Below, in pieces: positions 9,653 to 21,975 of a DNA stretch of 64,000 nt. Position 1 is the first letter of the stretch. Every line of letters begins with the position of its first letter. The DNA lies in NCBI GenBank assembly GCA_030077755.1, contig JAQJZZ010000008.1, forward strand, positions 1,054,001 through 1,118,000, given 5' to 3'. Below the pieces are notes generated by a model. That model saw only the letters and a program-made list of their open reading frames with translations, had not been told where the DNA came from and searched no databases. Both the position numbers and the translations under genes were made by a program. This stretch comes from Filosporella fistucella. Its lineage: Eukaryota; Ascomycota; Leotiomycetes; Helotiales.

Positions 9653-10582
9653 ATGGACCTCGTCGCCTCGCGAACAATGACCACTCAAGTCCTGGTCAAA
9701 GAATCTGAGTATCATCCTGATCCTCCAATGGACCTTTCACAGCAGAATGTGCTGCAAATTACCCTCAACGGTCCAGCCTTGGTCCTAACTATTCTCGCCA
9801 TCATCACCAGCATCCAAATATTCCAGCCTTCTCTTACGTGCACACTCGTTGTTCTGGCTCCCGTCCCTTGGATCATCCACAACGATTTTGTCAACTTCGT
9901 CAACCTCGGACCAGGAGGAACACCATCGACATTTTTGGGTTACCTCAAAATCACCTACCTTCGTCTATTTGCACTCTCGGACCCATATACCCCAGCTCCA
10001 TTTTCCGAGAACATCTATCCCCCCACTGGATACTATCAGCGAGCCAGCTCCTGGCTTCCGGCACGGGTCGGTCCACGCCCCGCAATTGCAGGAATTGCTC
10101 CTCAGCGTCAACTAAACCAGTCTGGAAGTTTTCAAATGTACCAAATGCTCCGCATCAGTATTGAAAACCTTGCAGTGAGACACCCGGGCACCTTCCGTAC
10201 TGGCACATCATGCTTTGAGAAAAAAGGCCTTGCCTTGTTTGCTCGGAACCCGATCAATGCAACTTGTCGTGGGGAGATATGCCATGTGCACCACAGCGAC
10301 CGCAGTATGCACATGAACTTACACCCCGATGATGCAAAAGTCGTCTTGGAGAAGGGCTGGGGTGAACGGCATCCGCTCGCGAGGGGGGGCTGGATGAAAG
10401 CTTACGTTCCGCGAGAGTTCGTCATGGTTTACGCTCCGCGAGATCGCACAGAGTTAGATGTGGTATGCCGAATCATCGAAGCAGCTGGATTCTGGGTCTG
10501 CGGGCAGCGCTTCGAGTTGAAGGTCGAGAAGGAAAGAATGCCGGAGCAGGCGGCGGAGGCGACGATTAGTACTGGAAGTTAG
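9653..10582 (+). CDS. Luciferase-domain (DUF5519-like) membrane protein
   Basis: A single exon encodes 309 aa. Two hydrophobic segments lie at about residues 40-58 and 61-75, suggesting membrane anchoring. The C-terminal half has a conserved-looking block near residues 205-245: an EICHVHHSDRSMHM core with histidines, then a DDA..V...GWGERHPLA motif. This resembles the fungal and bacterial luciferase domain family, in which the name comes from distant similarity; the natural substrate of most members is unknown. It should not be read as evidence of light production. The start at 9653 is the first ATG of the frame after a long CT-rich leader; a second ATG follows at residue 9. Confidence 0.7.
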   Translation: MDLVASRTMTTQVLVKESEYHPDPPMDLSQQNVLQITLNGPALVLTILAIITSIQIFQPSLTCTLVVLAPVPWIIHNDFVNFVNLGPGGTPSTFLGYLKITYLRLFALSDPYTPAPFSENIYPPTGYYQRASSWLPARVGPRPAIAGIAPQRQLNQSGSFQMYQMLRISIENLAVRHPGTFRTGTSCFEKKGLALFARNPINATCRGEICHVHHSDRSMHMNLHPDDAKVVLEKGWGERHPLARGGWMKAYVPREFVMVYAPRDRTELDVVCRIIEAAGFWVCGQRFELKVEKERMPEQAAEATISTGS

Positions 10583-11557
10583 GTACGAAATCATACACTG
10601 ATGGTGTTTGAAAGACCTTGACGCCCGATCAGCTGGAGGTATCATCAGCACCTCCATGCTTATGCTTCGCCTGGTTGCTGGCTCGTGGGACGTGGCTTGC
10701 TACTTGGCGAATGGAGTCTTATAAATTGAAATATCAATATAATGCATGAATTTGAATCCGTCCCATGTTTGTTGGTTGGGCAAAACAACGTGCCTTGTTG
10801 TAAAGTTAGTGGTATCTCAAATACCTCTTAGGATTTTTGCTGAGCAGCTCTACAAGGTTATACTATCGCTTGTTGTGACAACCCACACAGCTAATTTGAA
10901 TACCATTTGCTGAAGAGACTATTGTACAGTACAATGACGAAACGAAAGGTATACTCCACTCGGTGAACGGAGATAAAAGCCGAATTTGACACTCAAAATT
11001 TCGAACATCATACCAAATGAGCACCGTCAAATTGAATATGCAAAATCAAACTCCCCATCATCAGTGTTCGGCCTGTTGCTCAGAGCACAAATCAGGCAGT
11101 TCTCTGGTCAAGCCGCGCAGCCCATGGCTGAACTCAGCCATGCCTCAACCATGCGAGAAACTTTCAGTAAACATGAGCTGTTCCAGACTGGGGATGGGCG
11201 CAATTCGCCAATAGAAGCAAAAGAACTGACGTGTGTTGCATGTAATATTGCATAATAGTCTGAAGGTGGAAAGGTATATAGGGATGAATCGGATACACGC
11301 TTAAATCCAAGCATCGACTGACGATCTCAATTTGAAAGCGAGAAGAATACAAGTATGAATGTAAGCAATGGATAATTATTCTACTATGGGGTATCATCTC
11401 GATGAATCATGGTATTGAAATGCTCGGATTAACGGAGTTGAACAACCCGCAAAGGCGGATTTGAGCTACTTCAGAGCTCGCTCGATCAAGGAATGCCACA
11501 TGCCGGCCACTATTGCGAGAGGAACATCAACAAGCAGTCTATCCTGCAAGGTACCCT
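10583..11557. other. Convergent intergenic region
   Basis: About 975 bp between the 3' ends of the luciferase-domain gene and the permease. It contains only short overlapping frames. I see no RNA gene or repeat of note. Confidence 0.5.
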
Positions 11558-13546
11558 CTAAACATGCTCTTTAGTTTTCTCGTCGGATGGGAGCTCAGCC
11601 GCGGAGTCGGAGTTGTCGTCCTCTGCCTGGGCTTCAACGACGGGGCCGTTGTAGAATTTGCGGCCACCGATATACCAGTAGGCGGCGGCAAACCCTAAGA
11701 TCAATACAAGGAATGCAGAAGCGTAATTCATCTAAACGTTTTAGCAAGGTCAGACAAGTACATTATGTGAGATATATCTTACAGTAACTGCAGTAACCGG
11801 TCGACCTGTGGGTAGAATGAAGATTATGCTGACGAACAGAGTCCACAGGCATGCCCAACAGTTGACAATGAAGCTGAATTTACCCATATGCCAAGGTCCC
11901 GGCTTGAATTTTCCAAACACCAGCTTGCAGAAGATTGGAATGCAGTAACTCCAGTCGAGTGCGATAGCGCAAATATTGAAAACACCCGCGATTGCGGCAT
12001 AGGATCCAAGCCCGATCAAGTTAATGCATATGCAGAGTAGCACTGAGATCCAGACGGCATACAAAGGTGTCCCTGTCTTCGTATTGATTTTGGTCCAAAC
12101 ACTAGAGAACGGCAACATGCGATCACGGGAGAAAGCGAAGACTGTGCGACCCAGGGCTTGCTACAAATGATTAGTTATTAATAAGACCCAGCGGTAGTGG
12201 GAGGTTACCATAGCTGTGAAGCAAACAAATTTGATAATTATAAACCCGCAGACAGTGTAGAAAATACCCCCAGATTTTCCAAGGCTATTGTAGAAGATTT
12301 GAGCAACTGGTTGAACGATTGGGCTGGCCAAGATTTCCGCAGTATCACCCATGCAGAAACAAAGGACAATATTGAAGAGAAATCCAGCCACGTAGGTGAA
12401 CAGCATAGCAAGGGAGATAGCCCAAGGAGCTTTGACCTCGGGCTCTGAGATCTCCTCCGTAATGTGGGCAGTCGCATCATAATCAGTCATTGTCCATGAT
12501 ACAGATAAAAACCCGAAGAGGAAACTAAATCCAACTGGACTCCAACCCGAAGTAGAGTTGACGTCTGTAAATACATACGTGGCATCATGCTTATTCTCTG
12601 TCTTGACCAGAAGGGCAATGCAGCATGAGACGAGAACAAGGACGTGGAAAATGACATAACTTTTCGTCATCTTCTCCATCCAGTATGTGGACAAAGAATT
12701 GACTAATCCCGTTAGAACAGTCAATGCTGCCATTACTCCAATTGTCGTTTTCGTAGTGATTACATAGTCGAAGCCAGAGCCCATCGAAATAGCAGCCAGT
12801 AGCATTTGACTGGCTCCATATTCACTTGAAGCAACGCCAGCTACCTGGCCAAGCAAATTGATCCAGCCAGTGATCCTAAGAAGTGTCAGAATTTGTGCGC
12901 CATGGGAAGATGTAGATTTGTATGACTGACCAAGAGAGGGCAGGAACCCATTCCTTGGGTGCCAGTCTTGAAATAGTGAAATATCTGTAACATTTAGTCA
13001 AGTTCGATGAGGACAAGATGATGGAGATCGCCTTACAGACCCCCCGAGGTAGGGTATGCAGAAACCAATTCGGCAACAGAACACTTCGATGGGTCAACAA
13101 CAACGCTTGCAGGCCACTGCTGATGCTGTGAGTTGAGAACTTACAGCGATTGTCATGCATCCAGCACCAGAGATCAGCCAACACCAAACTGCAGCAGAAG
13201 ATCCGCCGGCATATAGCGGATATGAAAAAGTTGTCATAATAGTGGCAAATAGACCACTAATACTAACTGCGAAAGAAAACGTGGATAGGTAGCCGAACTC
13301 TCTTTTGAAGACGGGCTTATATCCAAACTGGGCAGCAAGCTGGGCATCTGCACTGCTCAAGTCGCTCAGATTAATGGTTCTCATCTGGCCATCGGGACCT
13401 GTGATATCGATAAGGCCGGTACTTTTCTGTCGATGTCGAAGCTCGCTTGCATGAGCAGTACTTGGTCTGATCTCGCCCAAAACTTCTTTGCCGGAATCTG
13501 TGATAGTTTCCTTGCCCGAGTCTGCAACGACTTCTTTGTCGGCCAT
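11558..13546 (-). CDS. APC-family amino acid/choline permease (GABA permease/HNM1 type)
   Basis: Six exons on the minus strand: 13546-13145, 13083-13037, 12984-12931, 12875-12209, 12160-11783 and 11731-11558. All joins keep frame and give 573 aa. The N-terminal ~95 residues are polar and cytosolic. A multi-helix membrane region follows, with the family block SVAELVSAYPTSGGLY built across exons 2 and 3, and RLAPKEWVPALSWITGWINL across exons 3 and 4. A cytosolic RTVFAFSRDRMLP loop and a polar C-terminal tail follow. These are features of the APC superfamily group that includes GABA permeases and the yeast choline transporter Hnm1. The substrate cannot be assigned from sequence. It is likely plasma-membrane located. 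Two of the exons (47 and 54 nt) are very short, so automatic models may miss them. Confidence 0.9.
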
Positions 13547-16123
13547 AGTGAGAATCTTGTTTCGGATCGTATTGTGGTGATATGTCCCTTCCTTAACACT
13601 TTCGATTGATCTGGGCTTGCAGAGAAACAACGAGGACGGCGGAAAAAAGTAGGCCAAGAGGAAGGCGAGCGAGCGGTTTTGTAAAGTAAATAAGTCATTC
13701 CAAGTGAAGTCTGCCTGCCCCCTGCCTATGAGTTACAGCAGGGGAACGACAGGGATGAGCATGGGGATGGCCATGGGGACGGAAGGAGAGAAGGGTGCAA
13801 CAAGATAAGAAACCTGCAGCTTGACGCTTGATGCTTGACCTACCGGCAGACATCCTCCACCGTTGTGGCTCACTCCGTAAAGGCTGTCTCGCTGTGGCCC
13901 AGAGCTTGATCTGCCACGTCCCTCAGCCTACCTACGATGGGTCAGCAGGGAAAAAGAGTGAAATGGGTGTTCTGTGCGACCAAGTTGCTTCCCCGAGAAT
14001 TGAAACTAAGAGGTAAGATAAGCTGAGGCCAGGCATACCCAAGGACTAGATGGGATCCAACTCATAATGACAGTAGTCCTGTAGGATATGGTCCACTCTC
14101 CACTCCCATCATCTTCTTGTTCTCGCCTTGATCCTCACACAAGATCCCGAACCTCTGTTCTCAACTTCTCATGGAATCATACCATGCCATGCTATGCCAT
14201 CCCATCTCACCCCCAGTCCGCCACCCCGGTATATCGCATCGCATGCCTCTTCAAGGTGGTGTCTCAGTGCAATTGGACTGGTCTCACCAGTTGCACACGA
14301 ACTCCAGCATAGCATACATATCGAATCATCCGTCCGAACATGCTTTCCATTCCTTAAAGCTTAAGAGTGTCTTCGGAGTAACCGAGACGGAACGCCACTG
14401 ATTGTGACTGAATGACTGATGGGTTGGGGTGCATGCAGATGTGCATTGGATGCAATGTCGGGCTTCAAGCCCAGTGCGAGATAGAGCCGTTGTTTCGTGT
14501 CAATTGTGTGGACGGTGCATCCTAGATAGGTAAAACCAGTTCATGGATTGTGAGAATGTTGAGAGACTACTCGCAGAGCATATTTGGCGCTCTTCTGGAA
14601 GCCGCTGATTTCAACGTAAAGTGTGGTGAGACTAAAGTAGCAGTAGGCCGGGATGCAGAACATTTGGTTGTTTGAGAATGGACGGGAACGCACCCACACA
14701 TTTATTGGTTTATTACTCGTACGGAGTAGTAGGTACCTTATCAAAGGAGCAAATCCAGAGGGATCGAAGTGGAGTGTGAGGTAGTTGCTGCGGACTGTAC
14801 TGTACACGTACAGTAACGAATACCGCGCCGGCAGTACTAGTACACCGTATACCGTGTAGTGGGGGATCTAGTGATGCTTATTTGGCCTTGAAAAATGCTT
14901 GTTATTTCTTTGAACATCAACATTCAAATACTGCACCACTGTAAAGTACAGTAGGGATCCACATCCACCTACCCACCTCACTAGGTGTATATAAGTGCCT
15001 GTACAAGTAGGTACAAATATTAAGGTACCTGAGGGACTGACCCGCACCCGAGCCCTACCTTTCCTTCCATTACCTACCTGAAAAAATACCTGCAACCATG
15101 TATCAGCATCCATCGGACCCTTAGAGACTAAGGCACCAGACCTTACCTTACCTAGGTAAAATCACACACGAGATACCCCTATCTAGGTTCTTTTCTATTA
15201 CGTACGACCGCTATTGATTGTGAGGACGTTCGTCCTTCGCACAATATATTTCTGCATTAATACAAAGCCACCAACTAGGTTCCGCTGTCTTGTTCATTTA
15301 ATCGACCGCTTGCTTTCGAAGCTCCTCTGTTTAAATCTATCTACGCTTTCTCTTCCTCATGATCCAACACCAACCACATGTCGGCATCGTAGCCCCATTT
15401 CTTCAGCACATCGGGAATGTCTTCCCTTACCCTCCATCGCCTTCCGATCCTCTCGTAATGTCCGAACACCTTATCTCGGCCACCGAGCTGAAATCTTAAC
15501 ACTCCACTTACCTTCCATTCCTCACCCAAACTGGATTATGTATCCGCCCGTGTGCCACGAAGAAGGCAACCCAACGCCAGGCCAATCTTCAGTTGCTATT
15601 AGACCATGAGAATGGTTGCCAATTTGGTGGACGGTGATAGGCCGGCATATACTGGAGAACAACTCTCTTATGCGCAAGCTGGGTTGATGGCCACTATTGA
15701 AGCTCAAATCTCTCATGTCACAATCAACTACCAGAAGTACTCTTTGCACAGGTGATTTCTGGTCATGCGATACATGGCCTTTGTCGTTCGATACAAGGTA
15801 ATCAGAACAGCAGTGGTATTCTATGCTGAGCTGTAGGAGCAAATTCTTGTGATCCATGAAGCCTACTCACAAGGGGAACTCCTATCACTTAGAACCTTTC
15901 GCCTATTCCAATGAATGTATCTCGAATATTTGATGCTCAATCTCATTTCTCGCTTTTGTAATCTCTAATTTCTCAATGATTATACCATATATTCGGATTC
16001 GTTTTGATATACATGCTGTGGATGTACCATACCAGCTATCGAGGCTTAAGCAAAATTACCTTTGATGTGAACAGGTTCCTAAATTCCAAAGTTGGAAACG
16101 AGTGTCTCTCTTTTTACCACTCC
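13547..16123. other. 2.6-kb region with no firm gene
   Basis: Holds the upstream region of the permease and the downstream region of the ABC transporter. It includes repeated TACCTA/GTACAAGT words around 14720-15200. A coding-like fragment at 15341-15529 is listed separately with low confidence. Confidence 0.5.
15341..15529 (-). CDS. Possible remnant or terminal exon of a small unknown protein
   Basis: The minus frame encodes about 60 residues whose composition looks like a folded protein (Trp-, Arg- and acid-rich, with the segment DIPDVLKKWGYDADMW and an acidic C-terminal end). It has no ATG start; TAA closes the frame upstream. An upstream frame on the same strand (15522-15857) is in another register. 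I could not find a splice pattern that joins them cleanly. It may be the last exon of a gene I cannot assemble, a decayed gene, or chance. No family recognised. Confidence 0.25.
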   Translation of the reverse strand: MGEEWKVSGVLRFQLGGRDKVFGHYERIGRRWRVREDIPDVLKKWGYDADMWLVLDHEEEKA

Positions 16124-19100
16124 TCATGAATAATACAAGTCTCTGAAGAGGCTGCGTCTGCTCAGAAGTGCAGCAGGCTTATCAAATTCCACCAATTTTC
16201 CCCCCGAGAGGAGCGCAATTTTGTCGTAGTCCATAATAGTGTCAAGGCGATGTGCAACCGCAATGATGGTACACTTGCTGAATTCCTCGCGGATCACGCG
16301 CTGCATCAATTCGTCGGACTTCGTATCAACGCTGCTTGTTGCCTCGTCGAGAATGACAATCTTGCTTTTCCGCAAAATCGCACGCGCAAGACAGAATAGT
16401 TGTCTCTGTCCGTGGGAGAATAAATCGCTGTCCATATCTATATCAAGTCCTCCCTTACTATGTACCAGCTCCCAGAGCTGCACCTTCTCGATGGCCTCGA
16501 TAATCTCTTCGTCCCTGTGCTGCTGGTAGGGGTCGGCGTTTGCTCGCACTGTTCCACGCACAAAGAATGGTTCCTGTGGAATAGCATTGAGCCGCTGCCG
16601 AATAAGGTCTCGTGGTAGCCGCGTGATATCAATGCCGTCAATTGTAATCGAGCTGCCATCTGTAACCTCCAACATTCGAAACAGTGCCGTTATCAATGAG
16701 CTCTTCCCACTCCCACTTCTTCCACAAAGTCCAATCCTTTGACCCCCCTCTATTGACATGGTCAAGTTCTTAATCACCAAATGCCCACCAGCTGCGTATG
16801 ACGCAGAGACGTTTCGAAGCTCGATATTGCCGTGAAGAGGCCAATTCTCTGGAACCATTCCATTCTCAAATTGGCCGTTTTCCGAGATTGTTGATGAGGA
16901 AAAATGCATCAATCGGGAGATAGCACCCAATGAGGTCTCCAGCCGAGTCCAATTCTGTATGATTGATGCCAGGGACTGGTTGAAACTCATAACATTCAAA
17001 AGTGCAAGTCCAACAAATCCCGGGCTAATATCTTTTCTCTGGAATTGTGTCAGAACCAACTCGGGGTGCGATTTCATCGCACTTACAAGCTTGACCACGA
17101 GTATCATTAAAATGACAGCAAGCACAGTCACAATAAGATCTAAGATCAAAGCCAGCCAGCGCTGTATGCAGAACAAAAGATAGTACGGCTTCTGAGATGT
17201 GTCCAGTAGTTCGAGGTTCTTCTCCTGCTCCGAATTAGTACATTCCATACTCGTGATTAGCGGAAACTACCTTGAATCTTTCACCCCATCCAAAGGATCT
17301 AATTGTCACAAGTCCAGAGAGAGATTCAATAAAATGTGAGTACAGGGGTGATTTTGCCTCTAGATCGAGTAACCGCATCTGGCGTGATGTTCTGAGGTAG
17401 TACTTTTGCAACACTACAGGACATTAGAAAATTCCCGACATGCACAGCATGCCACTCACCCCAAACTACCAAGATCACGACGGGTATCAAAGCTGCGAAG
17501 TACCCAGCGGAAAGACACATCAATATCGCACCCATAAGCGACACGACAATCGATAATGAAAGGTCAACGAGCGAGTAAGGGAGCTCGGTGTCAATCACGG
17601 TCATATCTTGGCTGAACCTGAAGTTACAATTAGCACCTGTATATGTCTACCGACAAATTTTGTCGGCTGACCTATTTGTAATCTCTCCCGTATCTGTGCT
17701 GGTGAAGAATGCCAGAGGTGCCGCCCTGTTGATTGAGATCAGAGTTAGCTTATTACTTTTGCATACCTTATATAACACAGCTGGGTGCATCTGTTGTATT
17801 TGAAGCGAAAATGAAATCGAGAGTCTGGGCGTGATCCGAGACTCACATAACGGTTTTGAGAAGCCGATCATGAAGGACCTGTGCGCTTTGCGGCACCATC
17901 CTCATCGCGAGCTCAAAAATGCCACCCATCAAGCTATCGATTTGTCAGCATGCAATGCATACGAGCCTTTCGGGGCGCAAGAATATGGAACCTGGAAATA
18001 TGGGCAACAGAATTATGGAAACGCTATGTAGAGCGGGGATGACTTGCCCCAGCAATCCGAGACCTGCAAGAAGGCCATATATTCCGAGGTAAAATGGATT
18101 TGCATCGTTCCCCCGTGCATCAACTGCTTTTGTCCCTATTCATAGAACTTCGATATCAGTAAACGACACTTGCTATAGGGCAAAAACGCTGTGGAAGATC
18201 TGCAGTGGCAATTAAGCCTTCGAAAATTTAACACTCACAATAAGTGACCAGCAATTCGGTCATCTTAGTCGCTACGCCGTAGAGGACACAAAACCCAAAA
18301 AATAAGGCGCTGGTAGACCAACCAACACTTGCAAAGTAGTGCTTGTAAACAGCAATATCACCATTTTGTCTATCAAAACTCGGCGCGATATCAATCAAAT
18401 CTACTTCCTGTACAGTGGATGGCATAGTGTTGTCAGAATCAGGGACTTTGATTTTCGAATTGTCTGTCGAGCCCTCGCTTTTGAGTTTGGCAGTCAGACT
18501 TTGAACATAGCCAGCCCGGTTTTGGAGGTACTCGAACGACCCTTGCTCTGCTATACGCCCTGTGGAATCTAGAGCAATAATGTGATCGGCATAACCGAGG
18601 CGTTGTATAGCATGCGTTGCAAGCAGGACGGTGGTTCCCATTCGTCGAAACAGGCCAGTATTTCCGAGCAGTGAATTGCATATATGCTCTTCGGATTCAG
18701 CGTCCAACCCCGAAAAAACATCATCGATAATTATGAAATCTTTCCTCGCGTACACAGCTCTTGCCAAGGCAACTCGCTGCTTTTGACCACCGCTCAGAGA
18801 GATTCCAGCGCTGCCCACCTGGGTTGCTAGTTACTATTAGTGTGATATGCCACAAGCGTTCTATTTCACCTACAGTGGCCTTTGGTCAACATGGCAATAT
18901 CGCTTTCAATCCCACAGGCATGGACAACCTGTCGATACCAGGAAGCTTCATAGGTCGAGACGCCAATTATGTTCTGCTGTATCGTTGCGTTTCGAATCCA
19001 CGATGTCTGGTCAACGAATGCAGTATCGGGTGAATTGCTGTAAACAAACCCCTGGGAGGACGGAGTTTCTCCTAGCAATCCCTTCAACAGAGTACTTTTT

Positions 19101-21975
19101 CCACTGCCTACTGGACCAATCACGAAACAAATTTGACATCTTTGAAGGTTGAAGCTGACTTCGCGCACTGGAGCAATACCCTCCAACTTCCAGGAGAAGC
19201 TTGCATCTCGAGCAGTTAGCATAGACTCAGGGTTGAGGAGAGGCGAATGGAGAGTGTTCATTTCAATGCCTGTTGCCACAGATGGAGTAGTCGCTGCGAT
19301 AGTTGATGCTGTGAGGGTTGCCAGTGGCAGCCTGTGATCTCTCCTGGCGTCCGACTTCAGATAGCTTTCGATCCTGGTGAAGCAAGCTAATGCTGCATTG
19401 AGTAATGGAATAGTTGCAACCAGGACATTCATTGGACTACCTAGCAATGATATCAAAGAAAGGGCTGTATACGCAGAGGCAGTATTTAATGTTCTTCCCT
19501 GAAGTTGCCTATTAGTGAAGTGTACGAGAAGTTTCCACAAGACAGAGCAACGTTCATGACCCCAAACAGCTGGTCATAGTACTTACTGAAGTATTTGCAT
19601 TTATTACAAAGACGATAAATGTGACAAGTGGAGAAATTGTATCGGTGCTATTGCCTGGGAAAGACATCAGATATTAGTAGAAAAGATCCTTCATAGTATA
19701 CTGACCTAAAAGTACCCTTAGACAGAGCAGCCGCCGAAATAGATTGGACAATTTCAGCTCAGTCACCCGTAGCTTCTGTACGACACTCGTCAAGACGTCA
19801 GTGAACCCAAGCATCTTGGCTGGCTAGAAATTGTTAGCTTGAGCTTGCACCAAAAAGGCTTTCTGATACGAGAAGGTCATGAGTAAGCCAACAAAGTCGT
19901 ACATACCTTCATTGAAGACAGCATTGAGGCTGTGACATCGACACGAGTTTGAATTCCTTCGATCCAGGTCTTCTGAGCAATTCCCATATACTTGGACATG
20001 ATGAAGATGCCAGCGGTTGACAGTATTGCTACGGCAGCGGGAGCTAAGAACGCAAGGCCCAATTCTCTATTGAGCAGGTACAAGGCTATCCCAAGCTCTA
20101 TTGGAACGGCCCAGACCTCGTGTATATATGTGAATGCATCGCAGATCGCATCTACAAGAAATTGTTAACGCAAAGTTTCTTCTCCCACTCATATTAATTG
20201 AGATGGCTCATTCTCACCGGTGTCATTTGACATCAAGGTTACCGCTGCGGACTCATCAAGTGCTGTAATGCTAATATGCATTGTTTTTGCATAAATTTGG
20301 CTGACCAGTGATCCACGGACTGTCGTTCGAAATCGGTAAATCATGCTATAGACAATTTAGTATGGACTGGAGAGAGTGAGACAAAAGGCGAGCAGCTTCC
20401 GAGCAGCTTCCGAGCAGCTCAGAAGCCTCTCGCCTTTGATAATTTTGACAAATATAGGGCAAAATTCGACGACGTACTGGTAATATGACCCGCTTGAAAC
20501 TGCCATGCCCAGGAAAACGAGCCCAAATGCTGCCGTCAAGCCCCAGCCCTGATATTGGTGATCAGCAATAAAACCAAGAATCATGAAAATGGTGACACGT
20601 AGTACAGTTGACCAATGAGCTAAGTGGAAGGGGGGGTGCATACTATAGCATCAGAATCATGTGGGCTATTCGCGAATTTGACGGTTCTAGCAAGTAAAAA
20701 CGGCTGAGCATAGCGGAATCCGATGAGACAGAGCCTTGGAAATATGCACTACCACGAGTTAAATCTGGTTCTGCCAAATATTTGATAGTGCCTGCAAGTA
20801 TATATCTGCTCAGAAGCTAAAGATCTAGCTACGCAGTAAAGGGAAATGCTGCTTACAAAAGCGAAGTCGTTACGCGTTGCTCTGAGCGTAGACCAGAGGA
20901 GTGCCCGTGGACGATTTTTGTCGCATATTGACCAAGCTCGATGTGCGCGCTTGTAGAGATATTCAGAAGCCCTATAGCCATGGTCTGAATCAGCATATCA
21001 TATTGAATCCTTAAAGGAACCATAGAAACCCTTGGATTCCTCAAATCGCCCTGCTGATGGGACCACAATTTGTAACTTCACAGATGATACCCTTCCTCGA
21101 AATCCTAGTGCTTACATATCATCTCCAATTGGATACAAGTCCTCGTCTTTGAGAATACGATCATACCCAACCTGCATCAGGTGATTCAACCAGGAAAAGA
21201 AGCTCCGACTATAGATACCACTAGTGGCTTCTGGAGTCAAATGTCGGTAGCGGTCGAGCAAAATATGCCGCTTCTCAATGGCCTCAGCAATGAGAATGAT
21301 GGACTCTAACAGATATCCGTTTTAGCTGCATCCCTTGGCAATGACAACTGGTGAGATGTAATAACAGCCCTAGTGTGCCATTCGAACACAGATGTAGAGT
21401 GAGATCCTGGAAGATGACTTACTAACAGCAACAGCACCAGTGAAGACGGCGGCCACAGTTTTTGTTGCCCCTAAGAGCCACAAAGTTCTCGAACGAGCAA
21501 TGTCAAAGGGAAGAGTAAGTAGTAAATACGCATTTATAATAGCAGAAGGCCTGACAGAATAGATGTGCTCGACATGTGACAACAGGCAGAGCCCGACGGC
21601 ATCAAGCAGTGCAAGTATGGCAGCGGAAATGCTCGCGCCAGTTCTCAAGACTTTATTGGTGGCGAATAGGACGAGAAGCACTACTTGCAAGCAAGTAAAC
21701 GCCACCATAAAGAGCTGGTCGGAAGGAGGTAAGTGACTGTATCAGATACAAGAATTGGAACATACAAGCTTGTTCTCGTACAGAAAACTGCCCGATACTT
21801 TGCGAGGCTTTCCACGAAGTGCTATAATCCGACAGGGGAGTGCAAAAAGAAGTAAGGTCGAGGGTAAGATTGATAGAATGGTAGCCTCAAAATTCAGCGT
21901 GAAATCAAAACCACCAGGGATTGAGGGACCAAAGGAGTCCAAGGAAAGTTCAAGATAGGAGTGATTCGACGACAT
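16124..21975 (-). CDS. ABCC-type (MRP-like) full-length ABC transporter
   Basis: Eighteen exons keep frame throughout and give 1461 aa. Boundaries (minus): 21975-21766, 21714-21423, 21305-21116, 20971-20857, 20748-20644, 20548-20478, 20345-20218, 20151-19907, 19823-19706, 19654-19587, 19498-18874, 18826-18239, 18135-18048, 17933-17847, 17725-17672, 17617-17460, 17413-17271, 17224-16124. Layout is an N-terminal hydrophobic domain, TMD1, NBD1, TMD2, NBD2. NBD1 has Walker A GPVGSGKST (643-651), signature LSGGQ (733-737) and IIIDD in place of the usual catalytic D-E pair. NBD2 has GRSGSGKSS (1263-1271), a divergent signature FSHGQ (1364-1368) and a canonical ILDE (about 1386-1389). One degenerate ATP site is normal for this subfamily. 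ATP-driven export of organic anions or toxic compounds at plasma or vacuolar membrane is the family role; the substrate is unknown. Intron 13 appears to use a GC donor. Confidence 0.88.

Noticed and set aside
9653..10582. Evidence of bioluminescence from the luciferase-domain gene
   Set aside because: The domain name reflects distant similarity only. No hispidin-pathway genes (luciferase, hispidin synthase, H3H) are nearby.
20549..20641. Extension of ABCC exon 6 upstream to include HWSTVLRVTIFM
   Set aside because: It does not fit the phase of the previous exon. The acceptor just before GWGLTAAFGL keeps phase and matches the usual family spacing, so the extra segment is intronic.
16124..21975. 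A secondary-metabolite cluster around the ABC transporter
   Set aside because: Neighbours are a permease, a phosphodiesterase and housekeeping genes. No polyketide synthase, NRPS, terpene cyclase or P450 is visible.
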